A stretch of DNA of 64,000 nt from Streptomyces spectabilis. Its GTDB lineage: Bacteria > Actinomycetota > Actinomycetes > Streptomycetales > Streptomycetaceae. This document shows, one piece after another, positions 24,664 through 32,948 of this stretch; the first letter of the stretch is position 1; each line of letters opens with the position of its first letter. The position numbers and the translations under genes are program-made. The notes beneath the pieces are model-generated. The model ran no database searches. It was not told the origin of the DNA and saw nothing but the letters and a program-made list of their open reading frames with translations. The stretch is taken from positions 248,001-312,000 of the forward strand of contig NZ_CP023690.1 in the NCBI RefSeq assembly GCF_008704795.1, read 5' to 3'.

Positions 24664-25197
24664 ATGGAGTCCGCGTCGTGGGTGGTCACCGCCCTGAGCA
24701 TGCTGGTCGCCATCTCGGCCCTGATGGTGTCTCTGTGGTCCGCCCGCCGGCAGACCGCCGACGCCCAGAAGGCGGCCATCATGCGCTTGGTAGCCGAGTT
24801 CATCGTCGTGTGTCGCACACAGGACTTCCAGGCCGCCCAGCGGACGGTGGTGGCGGAGTTGAGAAGCGAATCGGCACCGGACCCACAGGGAGGCATCTCC
24901 GGTCTCCCCGAGCCCCTACAGAGTCAGGTCAAACAAGTCGGCGGCTTCTACCAGGATCTGGGGACTCTGGTGGTTCTGGGGGTCGTTCCGGAGTACCTGA
25001 TCGTGGCTCTCTACTACCGCTTCCTCCGTGAGGTGTGGCTGGCCGTGTGGCCCTATCTCGAGCGTGAGCGGATCTCGTTGGATGCGCAAAACGCCGGAAG
25101 CGTCTGGGGATCCTTCGAGCACATCGCCGTCTATGCGCTCAATACTCCTTTCGCCGACATCGCCAAGAGGTTCCGCAGGCGCACCTACGTCGCTTGA
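24664..25197 (+). CDS. Membrane-anchored hypothetical protein (DUF4760-like shape)
   Basis: This 177-residue protein begins with a single transmembrane helix (WVVTALSMLVAISALMVSLW) followed by a cytoplasmic helix with RRQTADAQKAAIMRLVAEF. The rest is soluble and predicted helical (LVVLGVVPEYLIVALYYRFL, VWPYLERERI). The layout resembles small DUF4760-type proteins, but I do not recognise it firmly. ATG 24664 is chosen because the helix starts there; the open frame before it is compositionally unlike a protein. No partner gene is adjacent, and its neighbours are element remnants. Confidence 0.65.
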   Translation: MESASWVVTALSMLVAISALMVSLWSARRQTADAQKAAIMRLVAEFIVVCRTQDFQAAQRTVVAELRSESAPDPQGGISGLPEPLQSQVKQVGGFYQDLGTLVVLGVVPEYLIVALYYRFLREVWLAVWPYLERERISLDAQNAGSVWGSFEHIAVYALNTPFADIAKRFRRRTYVA

Positions 25198-25558
25198 ACC
25201 GGGCGACCTGCTACCCAGCTGTGGTCGGGTAGCCGCCGCACCGCGCGCGAACCGCACCCGTTATCTGTGCCGTCTCTCTGTGCGACCAGGGCTACGCCCT
25301 CTTGAGAGGAACGGGAGGGGCCCTCGCACACTGCGCCCCGCAGTGCACACGTGGACACAATCCTCCGAAAGGCGAAGTGACTGCTCGGGGAGAGGCACCG
25401 CCGCAATTCGCTGAGATTCAGGGAACATCACAGTCAGAGGTCGGCGTCGATTCATACGAAGCACCATAATCAGGAGTTTCCCACTCGCCATATGGAATAT
25501 CAGAATCAGCGCTGTAGTCAGGCGAGGGCGACACGCACTCTTCATCGACTATGGAGAA

Positions 25559-25732
25559 TCACACATCCACAGTGAGGTACCCCGTCAAGATAAGGACAAG
25601 GATCAACCCGAATACAAATACGCAGCCATCAGCCTTTACACCGGATCTTCGCGCAACCTTAATCCCCAGGAGCCCAAGTACGAGAATGGCTCCACCTAAT
25701 ATCAGCAACCTCAAAACAAGGCTCCTTTTCAC
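25559..25732 (-). CDS. Small two-helix membrane protein (57 aa)
   Basis: The minus strand encodes 57 residues from GTG 25732 with GAGGTG five bases upstream: a helix (LLILGGAILVLGLLGIKVA), a basic turn (RRSGVKADG) and a second helix (VFVFGLILVLILTGYL), ending TVDV before TGA. The codons are AT-richer than the surroundings. In the same frame beyond the TGA there are about 45 further sense codons with an acidic Pro/Tyr-rich composition (EECVSPSPDYSADSD, WETPDYGASYEST), to a TGA at 25418-25420. The protein could once have had this tail, or the stop may be genuine. Function unknown. Confidence 0.5.
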   Translation of the reverse strand: MKRSLVLRLLILGGAILVLGLLGIKVARRSGVKADGCVFVFGLILVLILTGYLTVDV

Positions 25733-25741
25733 GACGCCACC

Positions 25742-25960
25742 TCACACCCCAAAACGGTGGCGGATGAACCCGGCTACTCCCCCCTCTTCCACCCAGCGCA
25801 GCGTCCCGCCACGCCAAGGGAGCGTCAACCTCACTTTCGAGACCCATCGCCTCTCCCACGCAGCGCGCCGTAGCCCGGGAACCTCGTGCGCCAGCTTCTG
25901 GACGCCACTCTCCCTTATCTGATCGCCGCGGTAGAACAACGAGAAGTGCAGCGTGAGCAT
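25742..25960 (-). CDS. Hypothetical 72-residue protein upstream of the two-helix protein
   Basis: An open frame from ATG 25960 (an alternative start is at 25975) ends ten bases before the GTG of the small membrane protein, so the two may form an operon. Visible text includes LFYRGDQIRESGVQKLAHEV and LPWRGGTLRWVEEGGVAGFI, with mixed charged and aromatic residues. I do not recognise a family. It could be a remnant of a longer protein. Confidence 0.35.
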   Translation of the reverse strand: MLTLHFSLFYRGDQIRESGVQKLAHEVPGLRRAAWERRWVSKVRLTLPWRGGTLRWVEEGGVAGFIRHRFGV

Positions 25961-26139
25961 CCACACCGCGGCCAAGAGCTGGGCATAGCACCCGGACTGG
26001 CCGACTTCTCACAAGCAGGGCCGGTACAAGGCGTACGACGCGCAGAACATCGCCGACTTCGTCCGTGATCGCGTCGCCCGCCCCGCAGCCAAGCTGGAGC
26101 CCGCGCCGCCTCTGCACCGCGCGAGCTGGAACAGCCAGT

Positions 26140-26304
26140 GACATCAGCGCAACCACCATTCGCGCGGACCTCTCGCGCGGACGCTGGCCCGCGCCCGATC
26201 CGGAGGGCAGCGCGGACGGCGCCAACCGCTGGTACGGCGAGGACGTGACGCAGGCCCTGGCCGGTGAGCGCGGCTACCGTCGTGGCACCAACCCGTCGGC
26301 CTGA
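26140..26304 (+). pseudogene. HTH regulator C-terminal remnant from an integrative element
   Basis: The frame reads ISATTIRADLSRGRWPAPDP, then ANRWYGEDVTQALAGERGYRR, ending at TGA 26302-26304. This is the shape of the small helix-turn-helix proteins of Streptomyces integrative elements, where a recognition helix is followed by a W-rich wing. No proper start or N-terminal helix-turn is present. A nearby frame (RYKAYDAQNIADFVRDRVAR, about 26,025-26,085) may be another piece of an element gene. Confidence 0.45.
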
Positions 26305-26317
26305 CCAGGAGGGCCCC

Positions 26318-26788
26318 ATGTGGTCGACCTTGATCGCCGTGCTCGGCACGCTCGCCGGTGCCGCCTCGGCCAGCCTCACCGCGCACTGGACGGACCGCCG
26401 CGCCCGCGCCGAGGAGCACCGCCAACGAGTCCTCGACGCCACTGCGCAACTCCTCGCCGCCGCCCTGGCGTACCGCGAGCTGTTCTGGCTCCACATCGCC
26501 GCTCTGCGCGACGGCGAGCCGCAGACGCGGGAAGCACGTGCAGACCTGTACCGAGCCCGCTCGGTTGTCACCCAGGCCTTTGACCGTTTGGCGCTCACCA
26601 CGGCCGACCCCGCGCTCACTGAGATCGCCGTCGAGGTCGCCTGGTCGGCCATCGACCTCGGTGACATCGAACTCGGCGCGGTCACGGACGGGCGGTTCAG
26701 CGACAACGTGGAGGCCACTCTCACTGCCGGGCAGGAACGGAGCCGGGACGCCCACACCGCACTGCGCGACGCCGCCCGAGCGGCATGA
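26318..26788 (+). CDS. KilB-like protein of an integrative element
   Basis: This 156-residue protein has an N-terminal helix (MWSTLIAVLGTLAGAASASL) and a long helical, charged remainder (WTDRRARAEEHRQRVLDATA, then LDATAQLLAAALAYRELFW). The start and overall build match proteins annotated as KilB in Streptomyces plasmids and actinomycete integrative conjugative elements, where kil functions are balanced by kor repressors. ATG 26318 follows CAGGAGGG. The other transfer genes (traB-type FtsK, spd) are not in the window, so this is an orphan of the decayed element. Function is inferred only from resemblance. Confidence 0.6.
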   Translation: MWSTLIAVLGTLAGAASASLTAHWTDRRARAEEHRQRVLDATAQLLAAALAYRELFWLHIAALRDGEPQTREARADLYRARSVVTQAFDRLALTTADPALTEIAVEVAWSAIDLGDIELGAVTDGRFSDNVEATLTAGQERSRDAHTALRDAARAA

Positions 26789-26879
26789 ACCGTTGATACG
26801 GAAGTACCGTCACGACAGCCCTGGAGTATTGCCGGGATACAGGCATGGCTAATCGCTGTCCGGATCGTCCAATTCTGCC

Positions 26880-27305
26880 TCACGGCGGCATTGGCGACGC
26901 AACTTGATATAGCGCAATTGAGCAACGAAGGGCCCGGTAGCAAAAGATTGCTACGCCAGCGCCATCCCCCTTCCTCTCTTCTGCCAGCCACTCCAGCGCC
27001 GCGCACTCGGCCGTGAAGAGGGGAATCACAACAACCATTGCGGAAAGTACGTAGACATGCACAGCCGTACGATGCCAACCCCTCACCCTAAGGGGGGCAA
27101 TTCTCCGCTCGTTCTCTTCTATCTGTTGTCGACTAGGGATCGCACCATTCGCGAAGAGCGATGCCATAGAAGAATCGATCTCACCCGCCTCATCCATGCC
27201 CTGATGGGGTTGGGGCCGACGAGCGTTTACTTCAACCGCAAGTACCAGAATGATCACCGAGGCCACGGTCGCGACCGTCGTTGCGTACGCCTCACTCATC
27301 CTCAC
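26880..27305 (-). CDS. Hypothetical membrane protein
   Basis: The frame of 141 codons uses GTG 27305 or ATG 27299. It has two hydrophobic segments (ATVASVIILVLAVEV near the N-terminus and VYVLSAMVVVIPLFTAECAA in the middle), separated by a polar stretch with EENERRIAPLRVRG. Composition is less GC-rich than the surroundings. No family recognised. It lies among element remnants and may be cargo. Confidence 0.5.
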   Translation of the reverse strand: MRMSEAYATTVATVASVIILVLAVEVNARRPQPHQGMDEAGEIDSSMASLFANGAIPSRQQIEENERRIAPLRVRGWHRTAVHVYVLSAMVVVIPLFTAECAALEWLAEERKGDGAGVAIFCYRALRCSIALYQVASPMPP

Positions 27306-27562
27306 GCGAACAGTGTCATGGCTACTTGAGCAGCCTGTCCCGGTAACGAGGACACGAGGAAGTCCGCAGACAGGCCCTGGTTGCTTTCGGATAGATCATG
27401 CTTCATGCCAGTGTCAAGTCCGGTGTGCCCGGACGCAGATGGGCCCGCCGAGTGCGGGCCTTCGTCATGTCACGGAACCGCGACATCCCCACGAGCGATC
27501 ACGCCCCGCTGGCACCCTGAACCCCTCACACCACCTTCACCACCGGTACCAGGGGGGTACAC
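27306..27562. other. Intergenic stretch, nothing supported
   Basis: These 257 bases contain an imperfect inverted segment around CCGGTGTGCCCGG and a pyrimidine-rich part. I see no gene. Confidence 0.4.
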
Positions 27563-27823
27563 ATGGGGTTCCTCAACAACGCCAAGGCCGAAGTCGCCAC
27601 GCAGGAAGCCAAGAAGGCCTACCAGCAGGGCAGACAGGTCCTCACCTTCAAGATCATTGAGGCGAACGTCAGCCACCGCACCACCGGCGTCATGTCGGGC
27701 GTCGGCGAGCAGATCGAAGCCATCGAGGCCGAAGGATGGGCCCTCTACAACATGTGCGCCGCCGAGGGGAAAGCCCTGTCCGGCGACCGCTCCGCACTGA
27801 TCTGCCTCTTCCGCCGCCGCTGA
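27563..27823 (+). CDS. Small conserved hypothetical protein
   Basis: This 86-residue protein starts MGFLNNAKAEVATQEAKKAY and contains IEANVSHRTTGVMSGVGEQI. It has no membrane segment or signal peptide. Similar small proteins occur in Streptomyces integrative and prophage regions. ATG 27563 has GGGGGG upstream, and a good terminator follows. Function unknown. Confidence 0.65.
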   Translation: MGFLNNAKAEVATQEAKKAYQQGRQVLTFKIIEANVSHRTTGVMSGVGEQIEAIEAEGWALYNMCAAEGKALSGDRSALICLFRRR

Positions 27824-27836
27824 CCCCGAACTGACC

Positions 27837-27866
27837 GGCCCGGCCCCGCCGCTGCGAGGCCGGGCC
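27837..27866 (+). terminator. Hairpin after the 86-residue gene
   Basis: GGCCCGGCC (27837-27845) and GGCCGGGCC (27858-27866) form a perfect nine-pair stem with a 12-base loop, 14 bases after the stop codon. Confidence 0.7.
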
Positions 27867-27894
27867 CCCGCACGTCCGGACGGGGGTGGCCTCC

Positions 27895-28371
27895 ATGGGC
27901 AAGGCCTGCCCCGTCACCGACGCCGACCGCGAAGCCGTCCGCCGCCTCCACGCCGACGGCAAAGGCCGCAACGAGATCGCGCGCGAGCTGCGCCGCTCCG
28001 GCCGCACCATCAGCGCCCTCGCCGACGAGCTGGGCATCAGCTTCGATCGCGCCGCCGAAGTCCGCGCCGCCACCGAGGTCCGCCAGGCCGACCTAGCCGA
28101 CCCCCGCGCCCGCTTCGCCGAGCAGCTCCGCGCCCGCCTCCGCCAGCCCTGCACCGTCTACTCCTTCGGCGGCAAAGAGAACGACTAGGCCGAGCACGCC
28201 TTCCCCGCCCCGCCGAACGCCGAGGCCGTCCAGATCCTGCGCGGCATCGGCATCGCCGTCGACAAGTCCATGCACCTGGTCCCGCCGAAGGACGAGGACG
28301 GCTCCGGCGAGGTCGGCTCGCTGCTGACGTCGCTCTTCGACCGGCTCCGGAACCAGCATGACGACGGCTGA
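27895..28371 (+). pseudogene. Phage terminase small-subunit-like protein with amber codon
   Basis: From ATG 27895 the frame encodes an N-terminal helix-turn-helix (DREAVRRLHADGKGRNEIAR) and a charged middle region, then stops at TAG 28186-28188 after GGKEND. Reading through gives EHAFPAPPNAEAVQILRGIG and EVGSLLTSLFDRLRNQHDDG, ending at TGA 28369-28371. The whole matches the small-terminase/HTH proteins found before large terminases in Streptomyces phages, where Tyr usually follows KEND, so TAC or TAT has probably become TAG. The terminal region overlaps the ATG of the large terminase fragment. Confidence 0.65.
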
Positions 28372-28470
28372 GGCCCAGCTCTCGGAGAAGCAGGAGCAGT
28401 CCATCGCGCACCCCACGGCCTGGCTGAACGTCTGGGAGGGCAGCGTCCGCAGCAGCAAGACGATCACGCC
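28358..28470 (+). pseudogene. Phage terminase large subunit, N-terminal fragment
   Basis: ATG 28358 overlaps the end of the small-terminase gene. The first 38 residues include LSEKQEQSIAHPTAWLNVWE and GSVRSSKTI, which matches the Walker A region of large terminases (usually GSVRSGKT). Homology stops near 28,470 and the frame runs into unrelated sequence. Everything else of the packaging motor is missing, so this is a prophage scar. Confidence 0.65.
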
Positions 28471-28476
28471 GCACCC

Positions 28477-28971
28477 CCACCGCCCCCCACGGGTAACTGC
28501 AACCCGACCGTCAACACGATGTACTACGACGTCACGACCAAGGTCACCCCGGTGATCACCGACTTCCAGTCGATCACGATCGCCGAGGGCAGCACCACGC
28601 AGCAGACCGTGTCCCTCAAGCAGGAAAACTCAGTGACCACCACTGTCGACCGGCAGACCGAGATCACCGCATCGGCTGCCGCCCTGTTCGCCAAGGTCGA
28701 GGCCAAGGTCCGCTTCTCCGTCTCCAAGACCACCTCGTCGACGAAGACCCATCAGATCACCAACACCTGGAACTTCAACCGCGCGGGGCAGTACGCCCTC
28801 TACCGCGGCACCCGCAAGGTCGAGGGTGAGTACGTGAAGTACGTCTGCGCCCAGACCGGGCAGACCACCGGCGTATGGGTCAACGCCGTCCGCGACGCAG
28901 CCCACGGCACCCCGTACCGCCGCCATCTCCGTCCGACCGCGACCCCCAGCACACAGACCGAGGAGAGCCGA
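28477..28971 (+). pseudogene. Beta-rich (aerolysin-like) secreted protein fragment, 5' truncated
   Basis: The frame includes NCNPTVNTMYYDVTTKVTPV, then ITIAEGSTTQQTVSLKQENS and FSVSKTTSSTKTHQITNTWN. Long Thr/Ser-rich alternating beta strands are typical of pore-forming-toxin-like or stress proteins of the aerolysin fold seen in Streptomyces. No signal peptide or good start precedes it, because terminase sequence abuts it at about 28,470. The frame continues without a stop into the lectin gene. It may once have ended near 28,960, or the two could be expressed as a chimera from ATG 28519. Confidence 0.5.
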
Positions 28972-29556
28972 GTGAGCCACATGATCCGACGCGCACCGCG
29001 CAGCGCCCGCCGCCGACTGCGCTACGCCCTGGGCACCGCGGCGGCAGCGCTCGTGACGCTGCTCCCCACCGCGCCCCCCGCGTCCACCGCGTCCGGCACC
29101 AACTGGGGCGGGTGGATCTGCGAGCCCGGCTATTACCGCATCAACACGCCGGGGGGAATGGCCGTCGACATCTCCCAGGGGCCCGACAACCCCGGAGCCA
29201 TCGTCCAGCACCGCTATTGGGGAGGTCACAACCAGCAGTGGCGGGCATGCAGATGGCCGAGCCCGACACACAGCACGGACTGGGTGTTCAGATCGCCGCT
29301 CACCGGCCAGTGCATCACGATGGTCGGCTACAAGCCCGACGACGGCCAGGCGTTCCAGCAGGGTGACTGCGGCGACTACATCGGCACCAACCAGAAGTTC
29401 TGGCTCGACCACCACCCCGCCAACGGCCCCTTCGCGATGCAGGTCCTGCACTCTGGAGCCTGGGTGTCGATCCAGAAGGACGAGTTCGCCCAAGAACGCG
29501 CGCTCCTCGTGCAGTACTCCGACAAGGCGATGATGTTCTCTCTGCAAGGAGCCTGA
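28972..29556 (+). CDS. Secreted ricin-B-type beta-trefoil lectin
   Basis: This 194-residue protein starts at GTG 28972 with AGGAGA five bases upstream. It has an Arg-rich signal peptide (RRRLRYALGTAAAALVTLLP followed by APPASTASG). The mature part carries beta-trefoil repeats with the QxW-like motif (HNQQWRACRW) and a later equivalent (NQKFWLDHH). Such domains bind carbohydrate outside the cell. The gene is in frame with the preceding beta-rich fragment and there is no stop between them, which is odd. The ribosome site argues for independent translation of the lectin. Confidence 0.75.
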   Translation: MSHMIRRAPRSARRRLRYALGTAAAALVTLLPTAPPASTASGTNWGGWICEPGYYRINTPGGMAVDISQGPDNPGAIVQHRYWGGHNQQWRACRWPSPTHSTDWVFRSPLTGQCITMVGYKPDDGQAFQQGDCGDYIGTNQKFWLDHHPANGPFAMQVLHSGAWVSIQKDEFAQERALLVQYSDKAMMFSLQGA

Positions 29557-29639
29557 ACGGGCGGAACCCCCGTACACACCCTGCGGTACGGGGCCTGACG
29601 GGAGACCGCCGGGGCAGCCCGCTCATCATGGGCGGGCTG

Positions 29640-29862
29640 CTCCTGGCCCGCCCCCGACGACGGCACCGAGCAAGCGCCGCTCCTCGACCCGCTCATCGGC
29701 TGGCTGATCATCACCAACCGCATGCACGACAGCCAGTACGCGGGGGCGACGTACGCGGTCCAGCGGCTCGAGGCCAACCCCGGCCCGGCCGCCCGCCTGC
29801 TGCGCAACTACGCCGCCCTGAACGCGCTCGAGGGCTGGGACACCCCACCTCAGCGGCTGTGA
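29640..29862 (+). pseudogene. C-terminal fragment of an unrecognised protein
   Basis: The frame WPAPDDGTEQAPLLDPLIGW continues with NRMHDSQYAGATYAVQRLEA and ends at TGA 29860-29862. It reads like a real helical protein end but has no start or ribosome site. I cannot name it; a phage or element structural protein is possible. Confidence 0.35.
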
Positions 29863-30429
29863 AGCCCTCCGACGGACCACCACGGGCCTGCGGCGGCACG
29901 GGTGGGGCCCGTCGCACCGCCCGGGCTCCGTCCAAGCGCTGCGCGTGGCGGGCCAGGACCACGCCAGGGCAGGAGCCACAGCACACTGCTTGCCCACCGG
30001 ATGGGGAGGCAAGCGGGAGGGTCCAGTCAGCGCTGCAGTAGGCAGGCGTGCGCGGGCACATCTCGCCACCGGGCACGCAGGCCTGTCGGCGTGGTTCGAC
30101 CTGGGCTGGTGTGGCGGTCTTGGTCCACGGTGCTTGGCCCTGCTTCGATCGTCTCAGGCGCCGTGCGGGACGCACCCGCCCTGCCGGGCCGCAGGCCTGC
30201 CCGACAAAAACCGGAGCGCCCGGCCCAGCACCCGGCGGATCACAGCCGCCACCGGTCCCTCTCGCTCCCGACAACGGCGTAGGGCACTGACGGGCCGTTG
30301 CCGCCCGCAAGGGGACGCGACGCCCCCCCGCCGATCATGACGGTCCGCCGTGGCCAGGGCGCCCGAGGAGCGACCGGCCTCGCATCTCACCACGGGTGAG
30401 GATGCGCTGGTGCCCGGGATGAGCCGTCG
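29863..30429. other. Stretch without a supported gene
   Basis: About 570 bases. Open frames on both strands lack start signals and known motifs. Probably rearranged non-coding or decayed DNA. Confidence 0.5.
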
Positions 30430-30747
30430 TCAGTCGCGGGATCCGGGTGCTCCGGTCACGGCCAGGCCCTTGGTGGTACAGGCAACAGCGTTGGCCCGCA
30501 GCCAGGGAGAGGTGTAGATGTACCTGTCACCCCGGTAGATGCGGACCTGGTAGGTCCGTGACTGCGACAGCATGCGGCGCTGCTGCGGATCCGCATCCGC
30601 GGGACGCAGTTCGAGGCAACCCTGCCCGTCGCAGGTGATGCCCTGCGCCGTGATCTCACCGGACAGCGTGAACGTCTGCCCGGGAATCACCGCAAGCTCG
30701 GCGGCCTCGGCCAGGATCGGAACGGTCCCCGGCCACACTTGCGTCAC
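30430..30747 (-). CDS. Hypothetical protein coupled to a 2H phosphoesterase gene
   Basis: This 105-residue frame starts at GTG 30747, overlapping the upstream 2H phosphoesterase-like stop by GTGA. Text such as TFTLSGEITAQGITCDGQGC and RTYQVRIYRGDRYIYTSPWL suggests a beta-rich domain, with Cys residues in ITCDGQGCLEL and VACTTKGLAV. No family is recognised. Because its upstream partner is broken, its expression is doubtful. Confidence 0.5.
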   Translation of the reverse strand: MTQVWPGTVPILAEAAELAVIPGQTFTLSGEITAQGITCDGQGCLELRPADADPQQRRMLSQSRTYQVRIYRGDRYIYTSPWLRANAVACTTKGLAVTGAPGSRD

Positions 30748-31290
30748 GCGCTCTCCCCGCCCACCGGCACCACCGCGAGCGGGGCTCCCACCGGATCATC
30801 GACCCGTCGTGCCACTGCTCGACCAGATGGAGCGCATCCACCCGCACCGTCTGCACAAGCGGCTGCTCGATTCCCGCAAGGGCCTCACGCAGGTCCCCCG
30901 GGCTCACCTCCTTTGCCCCCGTGCTCGTGTACGCGATCGACATGTGCGGGTGCCGACTCGCGGCCGCCGTGAACTCGCTCCCGGCGTGCCGGCGCATGAC
31001 CGCGGTCACCTCACCGACCAGCTCCGAGAACGCAGCCCCGGATCAGCCGCTGATCTCGACCGTCATGCGCCCGATCAAGGGCTGGTCGAACGTGAGCGTG
31101 AAGGGGGACAGCTCCCCGGCGCGCTCTCGGAGGTCCGTCACCGTCTTGTCCACGTCGACGTCATCGGCCTCGTCGACACCGGCCTCCAGCGCATGCAGCA
31201 GCGTGCAGTGCAATCTTTGTCGGCCGGGATCGCGCTCAGCACCGGCCTCACCGGCCCGCGGCCCCGGTGCAGGTTCTCGCTTCCGACGTC
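30744..31290 (-). pseudogene. 2'-5' RNA ligase-like 2H phosphoesterase, decayed
   Basis: Both catalytic 2H motifs are visible: HCTLLHALEAGVDEADD and HPHMSIAYTSTG. The frame holding the first motif meets an in-frame TGA after TVEISG near 31,048, after which the same frame continues with AAFSELVGEVTAVMRRHAGS and the second motif. Frame changes near 31,215 (VRPVLSAIPADKD to LHCTLLHAL) and near 30,785 (MIRWEP to LAVVPVGGESA) are also needed to rebuild the protein, which would then end at TGA 30744-30746 overlapping the next GTG. Three lesions mean it is dead. Confidence 0.65.
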
Positions 31291-31481
31291 CCCCACCACG
31301 CCGGTCACCTGCCCCGTAGGGGACCGTCTCCGTGTCCTTTCCACGTCGGCCGGGGGCAGCAGCTGAGGTCGAGTCGAGTCCAACAACTCGCCGACCGCAC
31401 TGCGGGGTGGGGGTATCCCCCTTAACTCTCGGGGCCCTGGCCTCACTGTGCCGAGCACCACGGGAACGGCAGAGTCCAGGC

Positions 31482-32726
31482 ATGATCTCAACTCGGTTTC
31501 ATCAACGTTCAGTTGTTCCTGCCGCAGTCGTCGCGATGAGCGCCGCGACCATGCTGCTGGCGACAGGTTGCGGCGGCCATCAGGGACCCGGCTCGCAGAC
31601 CGCCCAGGCCGCGCACCAGCGGCCCGTGGAACGCGGTTCTGTCATATCTGCGACCTCCGTGGCCGACCTGACCGCACAGGAGGTCGAGTCCCGCCTCAAG
31701 AAAGCCGGCATCGAGACCGCACAGGTCCGTTACGGCGTCCAAGCCCACCGCATCATCTACCGCACCGTCACCGCCAAGGGAAAACCCACCACCGCCAGCG
31801 AGCTGGTGGCGATGCCCAAGAACGGCCCACGCGAGCTTCGGGCTGTGTCCTGGCTGCACGGGACCCAGGTGTACCGAGGTGACGTGGCCTCGGTGAACGA
31901 CGAGTCGACCGACCGGGCCACGGCATTGCTGTTCGCATCCACCGGCCGCGCCGTGTCCGCCCCCGACTATCTCGGCCTGGGCAAGGGCCCCGGATCCCAT
32001 CCGTACGGGCATCCGAGGGCAACCGTCACCGCGTCGGTGGACGCGTTGCGGGCGACACGGGAGTTCGCCCGGCGGGACGGCCATACCCTCGCACGATCCG
32101 TACTCATCAGCGGGTTCTCTCAGGGCGGACCCGCCGCGATGATGGTCGGACGGGCCCTCCAACAGGGGCACGACCCGTCCTTCCGCGTGGGCGCCCTCGC
32201 CCCGATCGCCGGCCCGTTCGACCTGAGCGGCTTCGAGGCCGGCGCGGCAGACGACGACCTCAACCGCTCACCGCTCTACCTCGCCTATTTCGCGACCGCG
32301 TGGAACCGGATGTACGGCTTGTACGACACACCGAGCCAGGCGTTCCGAGCCCCGTACGACAAGAAGGTCGAGACGCTCTTCGACGGCAACCACACAGGGG
32401 GAGAGATCGCAGCCGCACTGCCGAGGACCTCGAAAGAACTGTTCACCGCGGACTTCCTCGACAAGGTGCGCAAGCCCACGGGGAAACTGCGGCGACAACT
32501 GCACGCCCTGGACACCACCTGTGACTGGCGGCCCGAAGCCCCGGTGCACCTCTTCCACGCCAAGGGCGACAAGGACGTCTCCTTCGCGAACTCCCAGCAC
32601 TGCCGACGGCAGTTGATCGCCAACGGGGTTCATCCCAAGCTCAGCGACGAAGGAAACGTTGACCACAACACGACAGTCATCAAGGCGCTGCCGGAAGTGA
32701 TACGCGGGTTCGACGCCACCCGGTGA
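31482..32726 (+). CDS. Secretory lipase-type alpha/beta hydrolase lipoprotein
   Basis: This 414-residue protein has a lipoprotein signal peptide with lipobox LATGC, so it should be anchored to the outer face of the membrane. The hydrolase domain shows SWLHGTQVYRGD, the nucleophile elbow LISGFSQGGPAAMMVG (Ser near residue 211), Asp in LFHAKGDKDVSF and His in GNVDHNTT. The arrangement is that of secretory lipases/prolyl-type esterases (LIP family). A disulfide is plausible between DTTCDW and SQHCRR. ATG 31482 is used because the signal peptide begins there; there is no strong ribosome site. Substrate unknown. Neighbours are unrelated remnants. Confidence 0.87.
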   Translation: MISTRFHQRSVVPAAVVAMSAATMLLATGCGGHQGPGSQTAQAAHQRPVERGSVISATSVADLTAQEVESRLKKAGIETAQVRYGVQAHRIIYRTVTAKGKPTTASELVAMPKNGPRELRAVSWLHGTQVYRGDVASVNDESTDRATALLFASTGRAVSAPDYLGLGKGPGSHPYGHPRATVTASVDALRATREFARRDGHTLARSVLISGFSQGGPAAMMVGRALQQGHDPSFRVGALAPIAGPFDLSGFEAGAADDDLNRSPLYLAYFATAWNRMYGLYDTPSQAFRAPYDKKVETLFDGNHTGGEIAAALPRTSKELFTADFLDKVRKPTGKLRRQLHALDTTCDWRPEAPVHLFHAKGDKDVSFANSQHCRRQLIANGVHPKLSDEGNVDHNTTVIKALPEVIRGFDATR

Positions 32727-32948
32727 GCCGAAACCGGCCGGCGACGGTCACAGCAGCGTCAAACCCATGGCCGAAGAAGCTCGCGTGGCGGGACCGGACT
32801 CCTCCGCCACTGCCGAGGCCGAGTTCGGATGGTGCAGCACAGCGCATCCGTCTCACTTCGGTGTCCCTTGGTCCGGACAAGGGACACCGAAGAGGAGAAA
32901 GGGGCAATCGATTCGGGAATCTACACCCGGACGAGACGGGGTGCAGAG

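Noticed and set aside
28519..29556. A genuine single 345-residue aerolysin-lectin toxin
   Set aside because: The lectin has its own signal peptide and strong ribosome site in the middle, and the first part has no start of its own, so a fused product is unlikely. It is kept as a finding only.
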